64,000 nt of DNA, taken from positions 141,001-205,000 of the forward strand of contig JBBDHG010000133.1 in assembly GCA_037951165.1 (NCBI GenBank). The letters run 5' to 3'. The position numbers were made by a program, and so were the translations under genes. The stretch comes from Lophius americanus. Lineage: Eukaryota; Chordata; Actinopteri; Lophiiformes; Lophiidae. Each line of letters starts with the position of its first letter. Position 1 is the first letter of the stretch. Positions 1 to 12,530 of the stretch are shown here, piece after piece. The notes under the pieces were generated by a model. That model did no database searches and was not told the DNA's origin. It saw only the letters and a program-made list of their open reading frames with translations.

Positions 1-646
1 GAGAAAGCAAGACATTGCTCTCTTTTTTTTTTTACAGTCCAAGTCAAAAAGTCATACTTCTGAAGGGGACTGTACATCTGCTCTGTTCCAATAGCATGTG
101 TTACTTAGACTGCAGAACTACGTGGCTTTCTAACTCCAACTACATCTGAATCCTCTAGCAGTAAATATTACATAAATTCCAAGTAACTTTAGGACTGACG
201 TACACTTACAAGCATGTTCATTGCACATGTAGGGGAGCGGCAAATGACAAAGATGCAAAAAGTGGGGGAGAATAAGAGACAAAGAGACACAAACAAGCAG
301 TGATGTCTCAAAAAGTGAGTGTAATAACAGTGATTAAGGCCTGCTCTTTCATCGAGTAAATCTGGCCGCGGCTATTTCACACTGCAGGAATCTCCTGTCG
401 ACCAGATCAAAGGCTCAAACACGGCACAAGGAACAGGTGACAGCTCTAATACACACAGGCATGTACATGTGCAAACTCACACCTTCCACCACCAAAAACA
501 CACACAGTGAAGTCAGAAAAACAGGGTGACAGCCCCTTTGTGTCTCAAAGTCTTTCTGGGGAAAACATACTTTGGAACTTCAAAAATCAATTACAGAATC
601 AACACAGGCATTAAGTATGCAGTGGGCATGACAGAGTGCGCACAGA

Positions 647-700
647 CTCTCCAACTAATGTTGGAGAGCCATTACTACATGTCATGAGTGTGACATGTAG
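647..700. repeat. Two adjacent perfect short inverted repeats
   Basis: CTCTCCAAC at 647-655 pairs with 660-668 across a 4-nt loop. CTACATGTCA at 675-684 pairs with 691-700 across a 6-nt loop. They stand six bases apart. Confidence 0.7.
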
Positions 701-1989
701 CATATGACCAGGACATTGATGAGACTACCACATGTACGGCAGACATCGAGCTAAAAATGCTACGGAAAGCACGTGGAACCTGAGTGCAACCTTATGATGG
801 ATAGATCTAATATAGAATGGGCCATATCCAGAGGGGGTGAACATAAGGCTATGTCATCACTGGCCCATCTCTCTCCATAACTTCCATCACTTTTCACTCC
901 CTCCTATAAACAGCAGGAAGAGGGATACTGTAACTCCCACACACAACGACACACAAACACACACACGTTCACACACAAGGACATATACTCTTGCAGAAAA
1001 ACTCACAGGGAATTCAGACATGAGCACACACAGGTTTACTCCTTTAATTGCTGCTGAGTCCAGACAGGCGAACAGATGCATGGATGCAAATACACAACAG
1101 TTTCACAAAGAGAAATGAATCCCGGGTGGTCTTGGACACAACAATATTCCCACTTGAGAAGGCTTTGGATTTGAAATCACGCAATCTAAAACAAAATACA
1201 TTCAGACACCCCGCGGGGCTGATATCCACTGAATAAAGGGAAAACTCAATATGAATAGTAAAGCAGGGACACAGAATAACTTGACAGGGATTGTAGTTTG
1301 CGCCCAGAAACACGCATCTCTGGCTCTGTCTCTGCTATCCAGTCCTCACCCCTGTGAGGCTAAGATGGTGTATGTTTAACATGAGAGGGTCCCACCTTGA
1401 ACATGGCCATTATGGCCAATAAGGTTTGCTGTTTTCATAGAATATGAGAAGATTACACAGCGCTATGATGGGTCAATTACGTCCTTCGCTAAAGCACACC
1501 TCTGTACCAACAGTTCTCTAATGATGATGACTTAAACGTTTTCACGAATAGAGCCCTTTCAGCCGCTCTGGCAGTCACACACAAACATTCTCTACTGGTA
1601 GAGTTAAATACACACACGTAGGCACACACACATCCACAGCCACAGATGCTGACTGGGTCAAATTGAATCCTTGTGTTAAGTGTTTAGAGCATCCCTCACA
1701 CCACAAAGGGGTGTCTGTTTGTGTGTGTGTATGGGAATGTGTGTATGTTTATCTGTGTGGCATCCCCATGGGCAAACCTCTGCAATCAAGTTATGGATTG
1801 CTTAGTATAGCAACTGAGGAAGAAAGAGAGGGAGACTGAGACAGCCTAGAAGTGCAAACCTTCCTCACATCTTCTCAACATCCTTCCTCCATCCCCCTCT
1901 CCACTCAAACTTGTGTCACCTCTGACCCACGTCCAATTCACTACAGTCATTATGCAATTAACACCAATTAAGTCATTTGGCTGTATGGA

Positions 1990-2044
1990 TGTGTGTGTGT
2001 ATGTATGCATGTGTGTGCACACATGCTTGTGTGTGTGTGTGTGC
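1990..2044. repeat. (TG)n imperfect microsatellite
   Basis: A run of TG dinucleotides interrupted by ATGTATGCA and GCACACATGC. Confidence 0.85.
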
Positions 2045-2393
2045 ATTCAGTATGTGGATGTGTGTACACATGCATGATAGAGCAATTACAGCAGCACAAG
2101 GGAGCCTTTTGGAAGCCAAAAGCACTGCAATCAACCAATCAGCCTTCAGATGGCTTTGACATGAAAGAGAGCATGGCCCCTGCCAACCCTTGGGGTCAGA
2201 CCTAATTTACTCTATTTACCCACTCAGGAATGACTCTCTGTGTGTAAAGGAGACACAGAGAGGGAAGGGAGGGAGCGGGAATGATGAATAGGTATAGAAA
2301 TATCTAAGTCGGTGAGTGAGAGGCAAACAGAAAAAGGGTTGAGGGAAAAGAAGGATGAGAAGCCTTTGGGTTGTCGGGCAGGTGAATGGTAAT

Positions 2394-2416
2394 GGGGTGG
2401 GTGGGTAAGGTGGGGG
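2394..2416 (+). other. Potential G-quadruplex motif
   Basis: Four G-runs of 4, 3, 3 and 5 bases, separated by loops of 1, 1 and 6 bases, meet the usual G3+N1-7 rule on the plus strand. Two more GGGG runs follow within 25 bases, at about 2428-2440. Confidence 0.6.
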
Positions 2417-5400
2417 AGTTAGGTGGAGGGGATGTGGGGAGAAGCCTTCAGGTTGTGTTTAAAAAGCTAAAAGGCCAACAGTTGGAGCCCATTTGCTAAC
2501 AATTTCCCCTTGGAAAGTGGTCCTACACACACATACGCATACACAAACACACAAGCACACACAGAGTGTTCACTTTTCCTGTTACAAAGAGCACAGATGA
2601 GAAATGACAGATCTTAAACTTGGCTGGAACAGTTAAATAGAAAGATGCTTCCTTGTGAGACTAGAGCTATGTCTGTTAAACAAAATGTAAATAATTTTGG
2701 GGAAAAAAAAGCAATAGATTTTTAGATTCTAGCAGGTTTGTCAGTTGTTTGGATCCATCATACCTTTGAATATTTTCCATGTGTTATCCCCATAACCACA
2801 AATTGCAAACACAAATACAAATCATGTTAAAATTACCGCTGACTGCTTTCCAAAAGTTATCTGATGTTTTTAGATTGATTGTCAATTTCGAAGGAATTAA
2901 CTGGCAAATATATGTAACATGCTAAAAATAGCATCTGCGCCTGTGAGCAATATTTTTTCAGTGATTTTTTTTGGCAAGTTTCATGAAAGTTTTCAATCCT
3001 TTTGGATGCAGGGTTAGAAGAAGTTAGTATAAGTATTTGGGAAATCGGCTTTTGGTGATGAACTCGAGAGCACTCAACCTAGAACCGGTCAGCTACCAAC
3101 AAGATGCAAATTTACCTCCCAGTTGAAATGAAAGCTGCCTTTTGGCAATTTAGAGGAAGAAGATCTTGTCGCCAAACAATTTGAGTCATTATAAAACATT
3201 GTCCTGGAGGATTTCAGTTTTTTAAATAAAATGAGAAGAAATTCCGGTCAAATGTTATCAGTGATCAGAAATAATCATCTTTGCTGTAGACGTGCTAATT
3301 TTACCAAATTTTTTACTCGGCAGGATAATCTTTCACCATAAACAGCCTGTAGACGTTGCTGTAGTCATAGCTGTAAGCTAGTGAGCATTGGGATCGTGGG
3401 TGTGTCTTTACATTTGTCTTCAGGTCAGTTTCGCACTGAACACATTTCCTCGACAAGGACTGCGGTTATTTTCGTTCAGTCTTATTTTTTCTCCTCTCCT
3501 TTCTGTGTGTTCATAAAATCTTCCCCTCCAGGCTGAATTCAACAACGATGAGGCAAGACTACATTACTTTGCTGCTGCAGATTCAATGAGAAATAAGAGT
3601 GAGGATGAATTAGAGATAAACATTAAATTAAGCTCTAAGCTCTCCTCCCGCTGATAAACAGTGTAGATCCCGGTTGTCCCGGAACCCCAGCAGCGCTCTG
3701 CTAGGCCATAGCCTCCGCGGCCTCTGCAGCGGTTCTGTCCATCTGCTCCGCTCCACTCAGCCTTCTCTGCACAAAACTCTGCATACCTAGCCCCATTTCA
3801 TGGGAATCTTTTCCTCTCAACAAGAAGATTTCAGCAATTTTCATGAAAACAGATAGATAAGCTTTATATTTGGTGTGAACTCATAGAAACCATGTTTGCT
3901 TTATGACCAAAATGATTGGAAAAATATTAAATATCTGAAAATAGAAAACTCAGATCACTATCAATTTAACTAATACAGCGTGGATCTACTAGATCTACTA
4001 TGACTTGCCTACAGAGGTCTTTAGAAGTAATCAAATGTGCAGAAATTTTCCCCTCTTCCCCTCTATCCAGCCTTGGTGCCATCCTGAAACTATGTGCCCA
4101 TCATCCACTGTTGTGCCCTGCTTTCAGCCTGCTTCCTTCTTAATTCACCGCCCATTTTTCTCTGCTCTGTTCAGTCACCTTTGGTCAACTTTGGCAAAAT
4201 TAAAATTGGCGGTGAGACAAATATAAATGTTTGAAAGTTTTGAATTTATACGTACATTCTGTCTGATTGGTCCTTTACATGAGAGTCTCGAATACAGAAG
4301 TGTGATGATTCGGAGTTGACAGTGCTGAGCGAACTAAACTTATCCACTTGGGACTAATAAAGATCAAAATGATGCACCGTTTTAGAGCACCTGGTTTTAA
4401 ATGGAAGAATGGTAATGGGTGTAGGTAATCAAGGCACAAGACGTTCACTAAAATCAGTGCAGGGCAATATTGCATTGCCTAATGAAGCCACTCAGTCAGA
4501 AACATGGCCTGATTTGATGACAGACTAACCTCAAGGCTTCGGTGGATTGCCAGTTGAAGGCGAACAACAAGAACTTCACATGGAGCTAAAAAATTTGTGT
4601 TTATGGTCACAAATTCCAAACTACTGCAAAAACTCAATTTGTGGTGATGTGGATAGAACACATGCCCTGACAGAAATTAATGTGAATATAATTTGAAGAC
4701 ACTAGATATGACACATCTCCTCGCAGCAGGGTTTGATGAGATGTGGTCAGACATTTCCCTGATTGTTCTGGACATTCAGACAAGTATAACCGTAAATGGT
4801 GGGAGTATTACAATAACAAAAGACATTCACCTTTAGGCTGATTTTACAAAAAGAGACCGCAACTAAAAGTTGAATTACAGAGCTTCTCAAAGATACCATC
4901 AAACCAGAGCCATTGTTGGCACAGGGGTATACGGGCAAGGAAATAGGTCTATATCAAATACAGTACATAACTAATAGATTATATACAAAATATCTGACAT
5001 AACCGACGGAGTGGCTTTGATTAACATAGTAGATTTAGGATCTAAATCTCCTTAAGCTTTGAGTTGTTGATTGTGAAGTGTGAACCTGAACAACACAGGT
5101 TGTTCATTCATGGAAATGTAACTAACAGATTCTCCATAGGGAACAATATGATGTTACAAAACAGTCGGATTGTACCGAGATTACATTATAGCATGAATTA
5201 AAAAAAATTCTTCTCATCGCTGTTGAGAGGTACACGTGCAAAACTGCCAACCTTCTCTAGTTACTGTACAGAGAGTAAGTTCTTTGCCAGGCTGCTCTCA
5301 TATCGGCATGAATGTTAAAGAAACCTGAAACACACAGATGTTCAGTCTGTTTTTGTGCACTTTGCTCTCTGAGGTGCTTTGTATGTTAGAGCTCACCCCA

Positions 5401-7379
5401 CCTGACAACTTTGTCCTGCCCTCTATTTTTCAGCTTCTTGACTGCATGGCTGCTTGTCTAACAGATCATAATAACACATTTTAGGACCCTGAGTAAGGTG
5501 TTTATTGTAATAGCATTATGTGTTCATAGATCTAAACACATAACTAAATAAATATATATATATTATACATTGTATATTTTACACTGCTTGAAATTGCATC
5601 AATACTTTCAGAAATAAATAGGCTTATCTAAATTAACTCAAGATTTTGTTATTTAATTGCCCCGACAAGTGGCCTTTTCCCTTGAAGTGATGAGATTCCA
5701 GGCCGATTTGTTACAATCTGAAATCAACTGATTGCCTACTTCCTGTGTAAAGTTGGTCAAAATGGTTAGCCTGAAGGTAAAAAGAGCATTTTCCAGTATC
5801 ATGGATAAAAACTGCAAAATGATTGATATGGTTCAGATGGATCTCAAAGTAAGTCCATAGACAATAACATGTTTTTTCTGTCTAATATTCAACATTAAAC
5901 TGTAAATATCAATAAGTTGACTTTACATCAAAAAAAAGTCAGGGAATTAATTGCCTCAAAATGTCCAAATGAAGTAGATTATTAATCTTAAATTCTGAAA
6001 GCTGAAAACCTATAAATAAATCTAACAAAACAAATTATCTGTTTTACTTGGAACTTTTGAGGAAAATCAGTTTTCAGTTTTTTTTTTCTAAAGTCAACTT
6101 ATGACAATCGACAGTGTTGCTAACATGTATTGATTTAACAAATGAAAAAGAGCTACTATTTATGGAGATTTTCCGTTAACCAACCCCGGATCAATACCTC
6201 AGCTGTTCTGGTGCCAGGGCAGGACCCCAGAGCAGTGAATAAAATACAGCAGGACCAGTCAACCCCACATCACACCAAACAACCTCCTGGCTACAGAACA
6301 AGGGGAGGTAGAAAACCAGAAACAGGCAGAGAAACTTAAAGAGAAAAGAAAGGAGAAGGAAACACAGATGTTGAGTATTTCCAGTGCTCCTGGTCAATAA
6401 TATCACATATCTGACAAGAGGGGCACAGTTTATTCTATATCTATTGTGTGTTAGCATGTGTGTGTCTGTATATCAGAGCAAAACTGGTCTGCTCGAGGGG
6501 TCTTAGATGTGGACTGTAATCAGGACCACATGACTCTGCTACAGGAAGTCCTCCAGCAAAGGACAGGAAGTAGAAGCCCAAGGACCACATCATTAGTCTC
6601 GCTGGCCCAAAACCCAAAGCCAATAGGAGCCTCAGACATGGCGGGACTGAGTAAGGTTGGTGGTGTGTTTACAGGTGTCCAAACACACTATACATTTGCA
6701 TTTGTGTGTGCGTGTGTGTGTGTGTGGAGCCTACAGAATTGTATTAATGACTTATTTGTTTACTGAGTGTAATGAGTGTAGGTTGTGTGTGTGTAAAGTG
6801 TAAGAGCAAAAACAAGAGCTTTGTTGGGCTCCCTTTCAATATACTAGAGCTAAAAAAGTACAACACACACAAATATACACACACACACACTCAGATTGAT
6901 GAACAGACAGTGAGGACAAATGAAAAAATAAATGGGTCCATTGTATGGTATACAAACATTGTCTTTCCTTGTCTGTCTGATGATGGCACAATGAGAGAGT
7001 GAATACCAGATATACCCTCCATCACAAACTCTCACACAAGCGCATGCCCTCGCACATACATAGATGCACACAGAAACCACCAACAGTTCTCCTACCACAG
7101 CCTCACCGCCCCTTACTCGCCTGCTCTGCAACCCATCAAAAGTAAAGAGGCTAATTTTTGTCGATGGCTTACAGGTGGCCGGTGCAAGGTGAACCACTTC
7201 CAATCGGCTGGCCAGCACACACACACCCATGCACACACATATACGCACACCAACACTTCATCATGAAAAATCATGCCTCCAACCAAATCTCTTATAAACC
7301 CTGTGCCAAACATCAAAGGGAGAAACACACCTTCACATACCTCAAAGGCATCGGAGACACACCATAACAGAAAGGAGAA

Positions 7380-7386
7380 AACACAC

Positions 7387-7419
<33 letters not shown>

Positions 7420-7420
7420 T
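7380..7420. repeat. (CA)n microsatellite
   Basis: About 20 CA dinucleotides with one G interruption at 7391. Confidence 0.95.
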
Positions 7421-8697
7421 TAAAACATCCAAACTCGAACACATGCATACTCATGAAGCATAAGCCATGAAGTATTTCCAACAAATGGTTGAGGGTCACT
7501 CCCAGGTCTGGGTCTATCTCATATTTCTAAACGGAAGAAAAGGTTTTCAGTACTCTCATAAAAAGGTAGGAACTGTTAAAAGTTATCACTATCCTTCTGA
7601 AAATTGTGAATCTAATCTTTTATCCTGAAAAGTTGCCTTTAGGAAACAGAAATTCCTCAGCTGACAGTAACAATCTAGTGAGTGTGAGGCAACTGTTACA
7701 AATGACAGCAATATCATGTGGAATGAGGTTCGCCCCATCTCTGAGCTTTGTGTAATTCAGTTCCCACAATTTGCACATTATCTTTGAATTTTCATCATTC
7801 TTTCAGCTTAGCAAACGTCACCTTCAATATCGATGTACTTCATCAGCCGGAGTATATCATGACGCAGGGACATGATAAACACACAAGCTCTGAGCCTCAT
7901 GGTATCTTGTTAGAAATAGGGAAAACTTACCTTTGAGCCCAAAGATAGGAGAACTGGTGCAATGTGTTTTGAAAATTCTAAAGAGTGTAGTCTAATGATG
8001 CCTGTTTTTAATCATTCAGTCTCTCTCATGCATGACCCGCATTCTTGGATATCTATAAGTCTCTCTCAGTCATCTTATGAAGTAGCACGCGGCCAAATTA
8101 CAAGACACGACTCAATGTCTTACATTGGTTCCAACCAAGAGAGGAGTACTGTGTGTGTGATGTGTGTGCTTGAATGTGTTGTGTGCGAACTCCTGCATAT
8201 TTAAAATGAATTGCAGCTCTTTGAAGCCAGGCCCTTGCCTTCATTAAACACAGTCCCAACGCCTGGAACAGCTTTGTTGGAATGTCAGACAGACACACAG
8301 ACATATACACACATACCATGCAGTGCTAGTAAAAATGACCAGCTCTCTTTGAAGCCTGTGTCACTGTGCGTAGTGATAAGAAGAAAAGTTGATCATCCTC
8401 CAAGAATCTTGCAAACCTTCAATTGAACATTGTGCCGACAAGTCTGCACCCGGGCTAGTTAACTGCTACATGATTCACTTGTCAGCTGCTGTTTGACAGC
8501 TACGGTGAGCTGCCAGTTGGCAATTAGAGATTAAAAAGTGACAAATTATTCTCACAGAAGAAGGTTCCTTTCAAGTTCTGTGGCACATATAAAGTTCAGA
8601 CCCAACATTTACAAACAGGTAAATGGGACTGAAAGAATGCAAGGCATAATCATAGACAAAACATATATGCATGTACTGTATTCATAAATATGAATGT

Positions 8698-9545
8698 ACT
8701 GCTCAAAAAGTTTAAGGGAACACTTTATCATGACAGTATAACCCAGAGTCAGTTAAAGTTTCTATGATATGGATCTCTCCAGTTTGGATGCAAACCAACT
8801 GTGAATCTACGGTATGTCAGCTGCTTTGCACCAAAACTGGCTGACATAACAATGCCATCACAATAATGTCTACTGTGTCTCTCACCACAGTCTCAAGGAA
8901 CATGGAAGAGATACCGGGAGATGGCCGCTACACGAGGACAGCTGTGCAGGACTGTAGAAGAGCAACAACCAAGCAGCAGGACCAGTATGTGCAAGTTGGA
9001 CAGGAGGGGCATTGCCAGAGCCCAACAAGTGACCTCCAGTCAGCTACTGTCGGACCAAACTGTCAGAAACTTACCATGGTGGTGGCACAAGGGCTCAAAG
9101 TCCTCTAGTGGGACGTATGCTCACAGTCCGGCACAGTGAAGCTTGATTGGCATTTTCCAGAGAACCCCAGAATTGGCACGTTCACCTTTGCTGCCCCATT
9201 CTCTTCACAGATGTGAGCAGGTTCACACTGAGCACACGTGGCAGACGAAGGAGTCTGGAGATGCCATGGTGAACATTATGCCCCTGCAACGTCATCCGGG
9301 AGGGCTGGTTTGGAGGTGGGTCTGTGATGGTATAGGGAGGCATATCGTTGGAGAGTCGTCCGGACCTCCAATGTTACCCTGAATGCTCAGACCCATGTCC
9401 GACCTTACACTGGCACAGTGGACACAGGGCCCTTCCTGGTGCAGGACACTGGCCGAGCTCATGTGTCCAGAGTGTTTAAGTCGTTCTTAGATGATAACTC
9501 TCCCTCACGTTCCCTTGATCTGATCAAATTGAGAACCTCCTCCAA
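8698..9545 (+). mobile_element. Truncated Tc1/mariner-type transposon with dead transposase
   Basis: The left end begins ACTGCTCAAAAAGTTTAAGG after a TA and continues GGAACACTTT, closely resembling the terminal inverted repeat of a known fish Tc1-like family (CTGCTCAAAAAAATTAAGGGAACACT). The body matches that family's transposase gene in order. At 8880-8960 is the helix-turn-helix linker region; at 9010-9075 a segment reading ARAQ then DQTVRN. At 9201-9221 is LFTDVSR, where functional copies have FTDES around the first or second catalytic Asp. At about 9505-9535 is a remnant of the late 'P-D-L-N-P-I-E' motif. The coding frame shifts several times and stop codons interrupt it soon after LFTDVSR, so it cannot encode transposase. 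No matching right terminus follows, so it is right-truncated. Confidence 0.88.
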
Positions 9546-9609
9546 TGCTGCTAAGTAGCCCTACCGACTGTCAAGAAGAGTTATATATGAATATATATAT
9601 ATTATTCTG

Positions 9610-9725
9610 ATGATGAACTGGTAACCTATCTAGGGTGTGATCAGCCTCTCATTTAGTTTAATCTGGGTTAGGATTCAGCAAATCTGAACAGGATAAACAG
9701 TCATAGAAAATGAATGAATGGATAG
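9610..9725 (+). repeat. Decayed LINE-type 3' tail
   Basis: Contains ctgaacaggataaacagt, then gaaaatgaatgaatggat, resembling the widespread fish element end 'gacaggataagcggtatagaaaatggatggatgg'. The degenerate GAAT/GGAT tail marks the 3' end in plus orientation. It abuts the truncated Tc1-like element. Confidence 0.6.
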
Positions 9726-9735
9726 CTGTCATAAA

Positions 9736-12280
9736 AATTAATGATGTTTTAAATAATCTAGAGTCGGATAAGCAGCCATCTGATAACACGATGCTTTCTA
9801 TTCTTCTGACTTGTAGCACCGGCATGCTCAGACCAAAACTCAATCCATTCAACAAGGTCTAATTATTTGTGACTCCCAAGCTAAACTCTACCCTTGTGAA
9901 ACAATCGTAATGTGCGTTACCATCTGAAGGAAGGTCAGCAATCCAGGACACCCACACCAGACAGCTTTATCCTGGTATTTCTCGCAAAATCAAAAATGAG
10001 AAACAGGAAAGAGAGAGGACAAAAGAGATTGGCATTGGGAGGGAGACATAAGCGGGAGGAAAAAAGATACAGTGAAAGTCAGGAAGGGTAATCCCTGCTA
10101 CCTCCCTGTAGAGGCGTGCAGCCAGTGATTGAATGGCCTGCTCACACGCATTTAAACAGGGGCTTATTGCAGCACTTTGATACACCTCTCGATAATTGCC
10201 TGTGTACATTTCTGTGTGTGTGTTTGAAGTGTACCTATGTGTCAGTGTAAGTATACAATGTTGTCTTGTCTGTCAGTCTTGCTCATTAAGGTTAATCCCA
10301 AGGATGACACTCTCAATCCTCTCTGTCAACCTGGGCCTTTGCAGCGGCACTCAGGCGAGGAACTGGATTTAACACTTGCTCACTACACAAACACACACAC
10401 ACACACACACACATGCAGACGCTCACACTTGTCAGATAACAGCAAAGAGGTTCAGAAAAGAAGAAAGCATTTTTGCTCAGCAAGAAAAGCAAACAATTAT
10501 CCCACATCTGTATGTGTGTGAGAATGTGAGTGAAACAGGGTCGAGCAATAGGGAAAGAAAATAAAGAGGGAAGATACACACCGTTATACACACACACACA
10601 TGTAACTTCAGAGACAAAGAAAGAGTGAATCAAGCAACACTTCCTGTGTTTGGAAATTCAAAACGGCCACAAAGCAATGATAGAGAATGAGTACAATGCG
10701 GCTTACGGCTTACACTCATCACTGAACAGCAACACAGTTTTAAACCCACAGAAATATCTCCAGCTATTCATTACTCTGTTGACTCCCCCCTATTCTTTCC
10801 ATCTCTCCCCCACTCTCTTCCTCTCATCTCTCCCCATTCTTTCTTTCCAGCAAAAGGGAATTTGAGAAATGTCCACAAAACATCTTTCACCAGTTGTTAA
10901 TACTGTTTCTGCTTTGCCATTATAAAGTCACGGAATGTTGCCTCATTCCACCCACACACTCACACACTCAGAGGCACTATCTCACACGTGTGTATACAAA
11001 AAGGGGGTACCTCTTTCATGCTGGCATATCAATGTACAGCCATTTGAAGTTTTTTTGTGTGGTGTGATGATAAACACAAAGCGGGTTGAAATCCTTCAAA
11101 ACCATTCAAAAATACAAAATTCTGGCTTTCTGACTGCTTATTCCGAAATACAAACAATCTATGCATCTCTGACATCAGAGCGCTAAATGATAACGTGTCT
11201 ATGGGTGCAAATGTAATGGTAAGCAGAAGCAAGCATGCTTGAGCTGACATAACAGCTGACATCATCAATACAACTTTTGACCCGCGATCTCAGTGTGTGT
11301 GTGGTGCGGGACTGTTAGAGGCAACAACTCAGATCTGGCAACCCCTTAGCTGATCTGGCAATTATTGGCCGCAGTTGACCCTTGATAATGAGGGGGAATA
11401 TGCTCCCAGAAGGCGTGTGTGTGTGTGTTTGCTAGAATTTCCCATAAGGCCTATATGAACATGATGAAGACTAGTGCAGGTAAAGAGAGGCAGCACTTTG
11501 CGAAGTTATCATGTCGCCATTCTGAGAGTGAAATAGAATCGGAAATGAAGGGAAGAGAAAAAGACTCGGACAGAAGAGGAGACATGAAAAGCATTCATTT
11601 GTGGATGTTGTTTTCAAGTTCAAAGGGCTTGTCTTTATGTGTTAATGTGTAAATGCGAGGGAGTTATGCCTTTGAACATGCGTGCGCACTCACACATACG
11701 AGCAGACAAACATACACACAAACTAATTATGGCTAAGCCTAGTTATTACCTAAGCAAACAGAGTTAGTCTGAATGGAATGCCGGCTCTGACACACACCAG
11801 TTCCAGACACAAAGCCTTGTGTTACAACAGGGGACCAGACACACACACAGTTTCGAAAGGCTCACACTTTGCACACGAACACTGCGTCAGTGAAATAACC
11901 ATGTGTGTATGTAATTAGAAGGCAAAACAAAGCAAACACATGTTTGGGTCTTGTTCTCTGGCCTGCGCCTCACTTCATTTGGACTGCGGTACAGACGGTT
12001 CTGCTAAGTCATTGTTTTTGGTGCTGCTAAACACATGTTGTCTCGCTGGAGTAGGAGGATGTCGAAACTGGTCATAGATAAACACATTAGTGTGCGTGTA
12101 TATGTGTGTGTTTCAGTGATGTCTGGGAATATTGTTAGCATACAGAAAAAAACTGTAAATATAGGCTTTTTGTTTGGCTTTTTTTTATTCAGTTTTTTTT
12201 TTTTCATCTGTGTTGATCCAGACGTGCGTGAAAGCAGTCAGCCTTTAATGGTTAGACACCCATGCAAATTATGAGCTACA
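9736..12280. other. Non-coding DNA
   Basis: No gene or transposon recognised. It holds (CA)n at 10389-10413 and short CA-rich patches at about 10935-11000 and 11695-11725. Confidence 0.5.
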
Positions 12281-12530
12281 CTTATGAGCCATAACATTAT
12301 AAACACTGACAGGTGAAGTCGGAATAGCACTGATTATCTCATCACAATGGCACCAAACTGTGGGTGGGATATATTGCTTAGCAAGCGAACATTTTTCCTT
12401 CAAAGTTGCTGTGTCTAAAGCAGAGAAGATGTGTGAAAAAATCTGAGCGACTTGGACCAGGGTTAATTGTGTTGGCAGGATGAATGTCAAAGCATCTCCA
12501 GATTCCACAATATCCAGCGGGTGGTTTGAA
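12281..12530 (+). mobile_element. Left end of a Tc1/mariner-type transposon
   Basis: Begins CTTATGAGCCATAACATTAT, then AAACACTGACAGGTGAAGT. This is the terminal repeat and subterminal region of a widespread vertebrate Tc1-like element that starts '..TGAGCCATAACATTATGACCACTGACAGGTGAAGTG'. It continues with the family's GATTATCTC and GGTGGGATATATT segments. A transposase N-terminus remnant follows, with CTGAGCGACTTGGACCAGGG for 'LSDFDKG' and AAAGCATCTCC at the helix-turn-helix. Similarity is lost after about 12530, so only roughly the first 250 bp remain. Confidence 0.85.

Larger units (their letters stand above)
1..8697. other. Non-coding DNA, no gene recognised
   Basis: Nothing protein-coding is recognisable on either strand. 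The stretch contains scattered imperfect (CA)n/(TG)n runs (about 910-985, 1575-1640, 1715-1760, 1990-2044, 2525-2570, 6700-6730, 6863-6895, 7380-7420), two adjacent hairpins (647-700) and a G-rich segment (2394-2440). A short GC-rich patch lies at about 3655-3760. In mammals WNT5A lies beyond the 3' end of ERC2; no Wnt coding sequence is visible here. Confidence 0.6.

Noticed and set aside
3655..3760. GC-rich patch considered as a first exon or promoter
   Set aside because: No open frame with family resemblance, no clear splice donor and too short for a CpG island.
4346..4370. TTGGGACTAATAAAG, similar to a LINE/SINE tail
   Set aside because: Only about 13 bases match, with no microsatellite tail or upstream body; may be chance.
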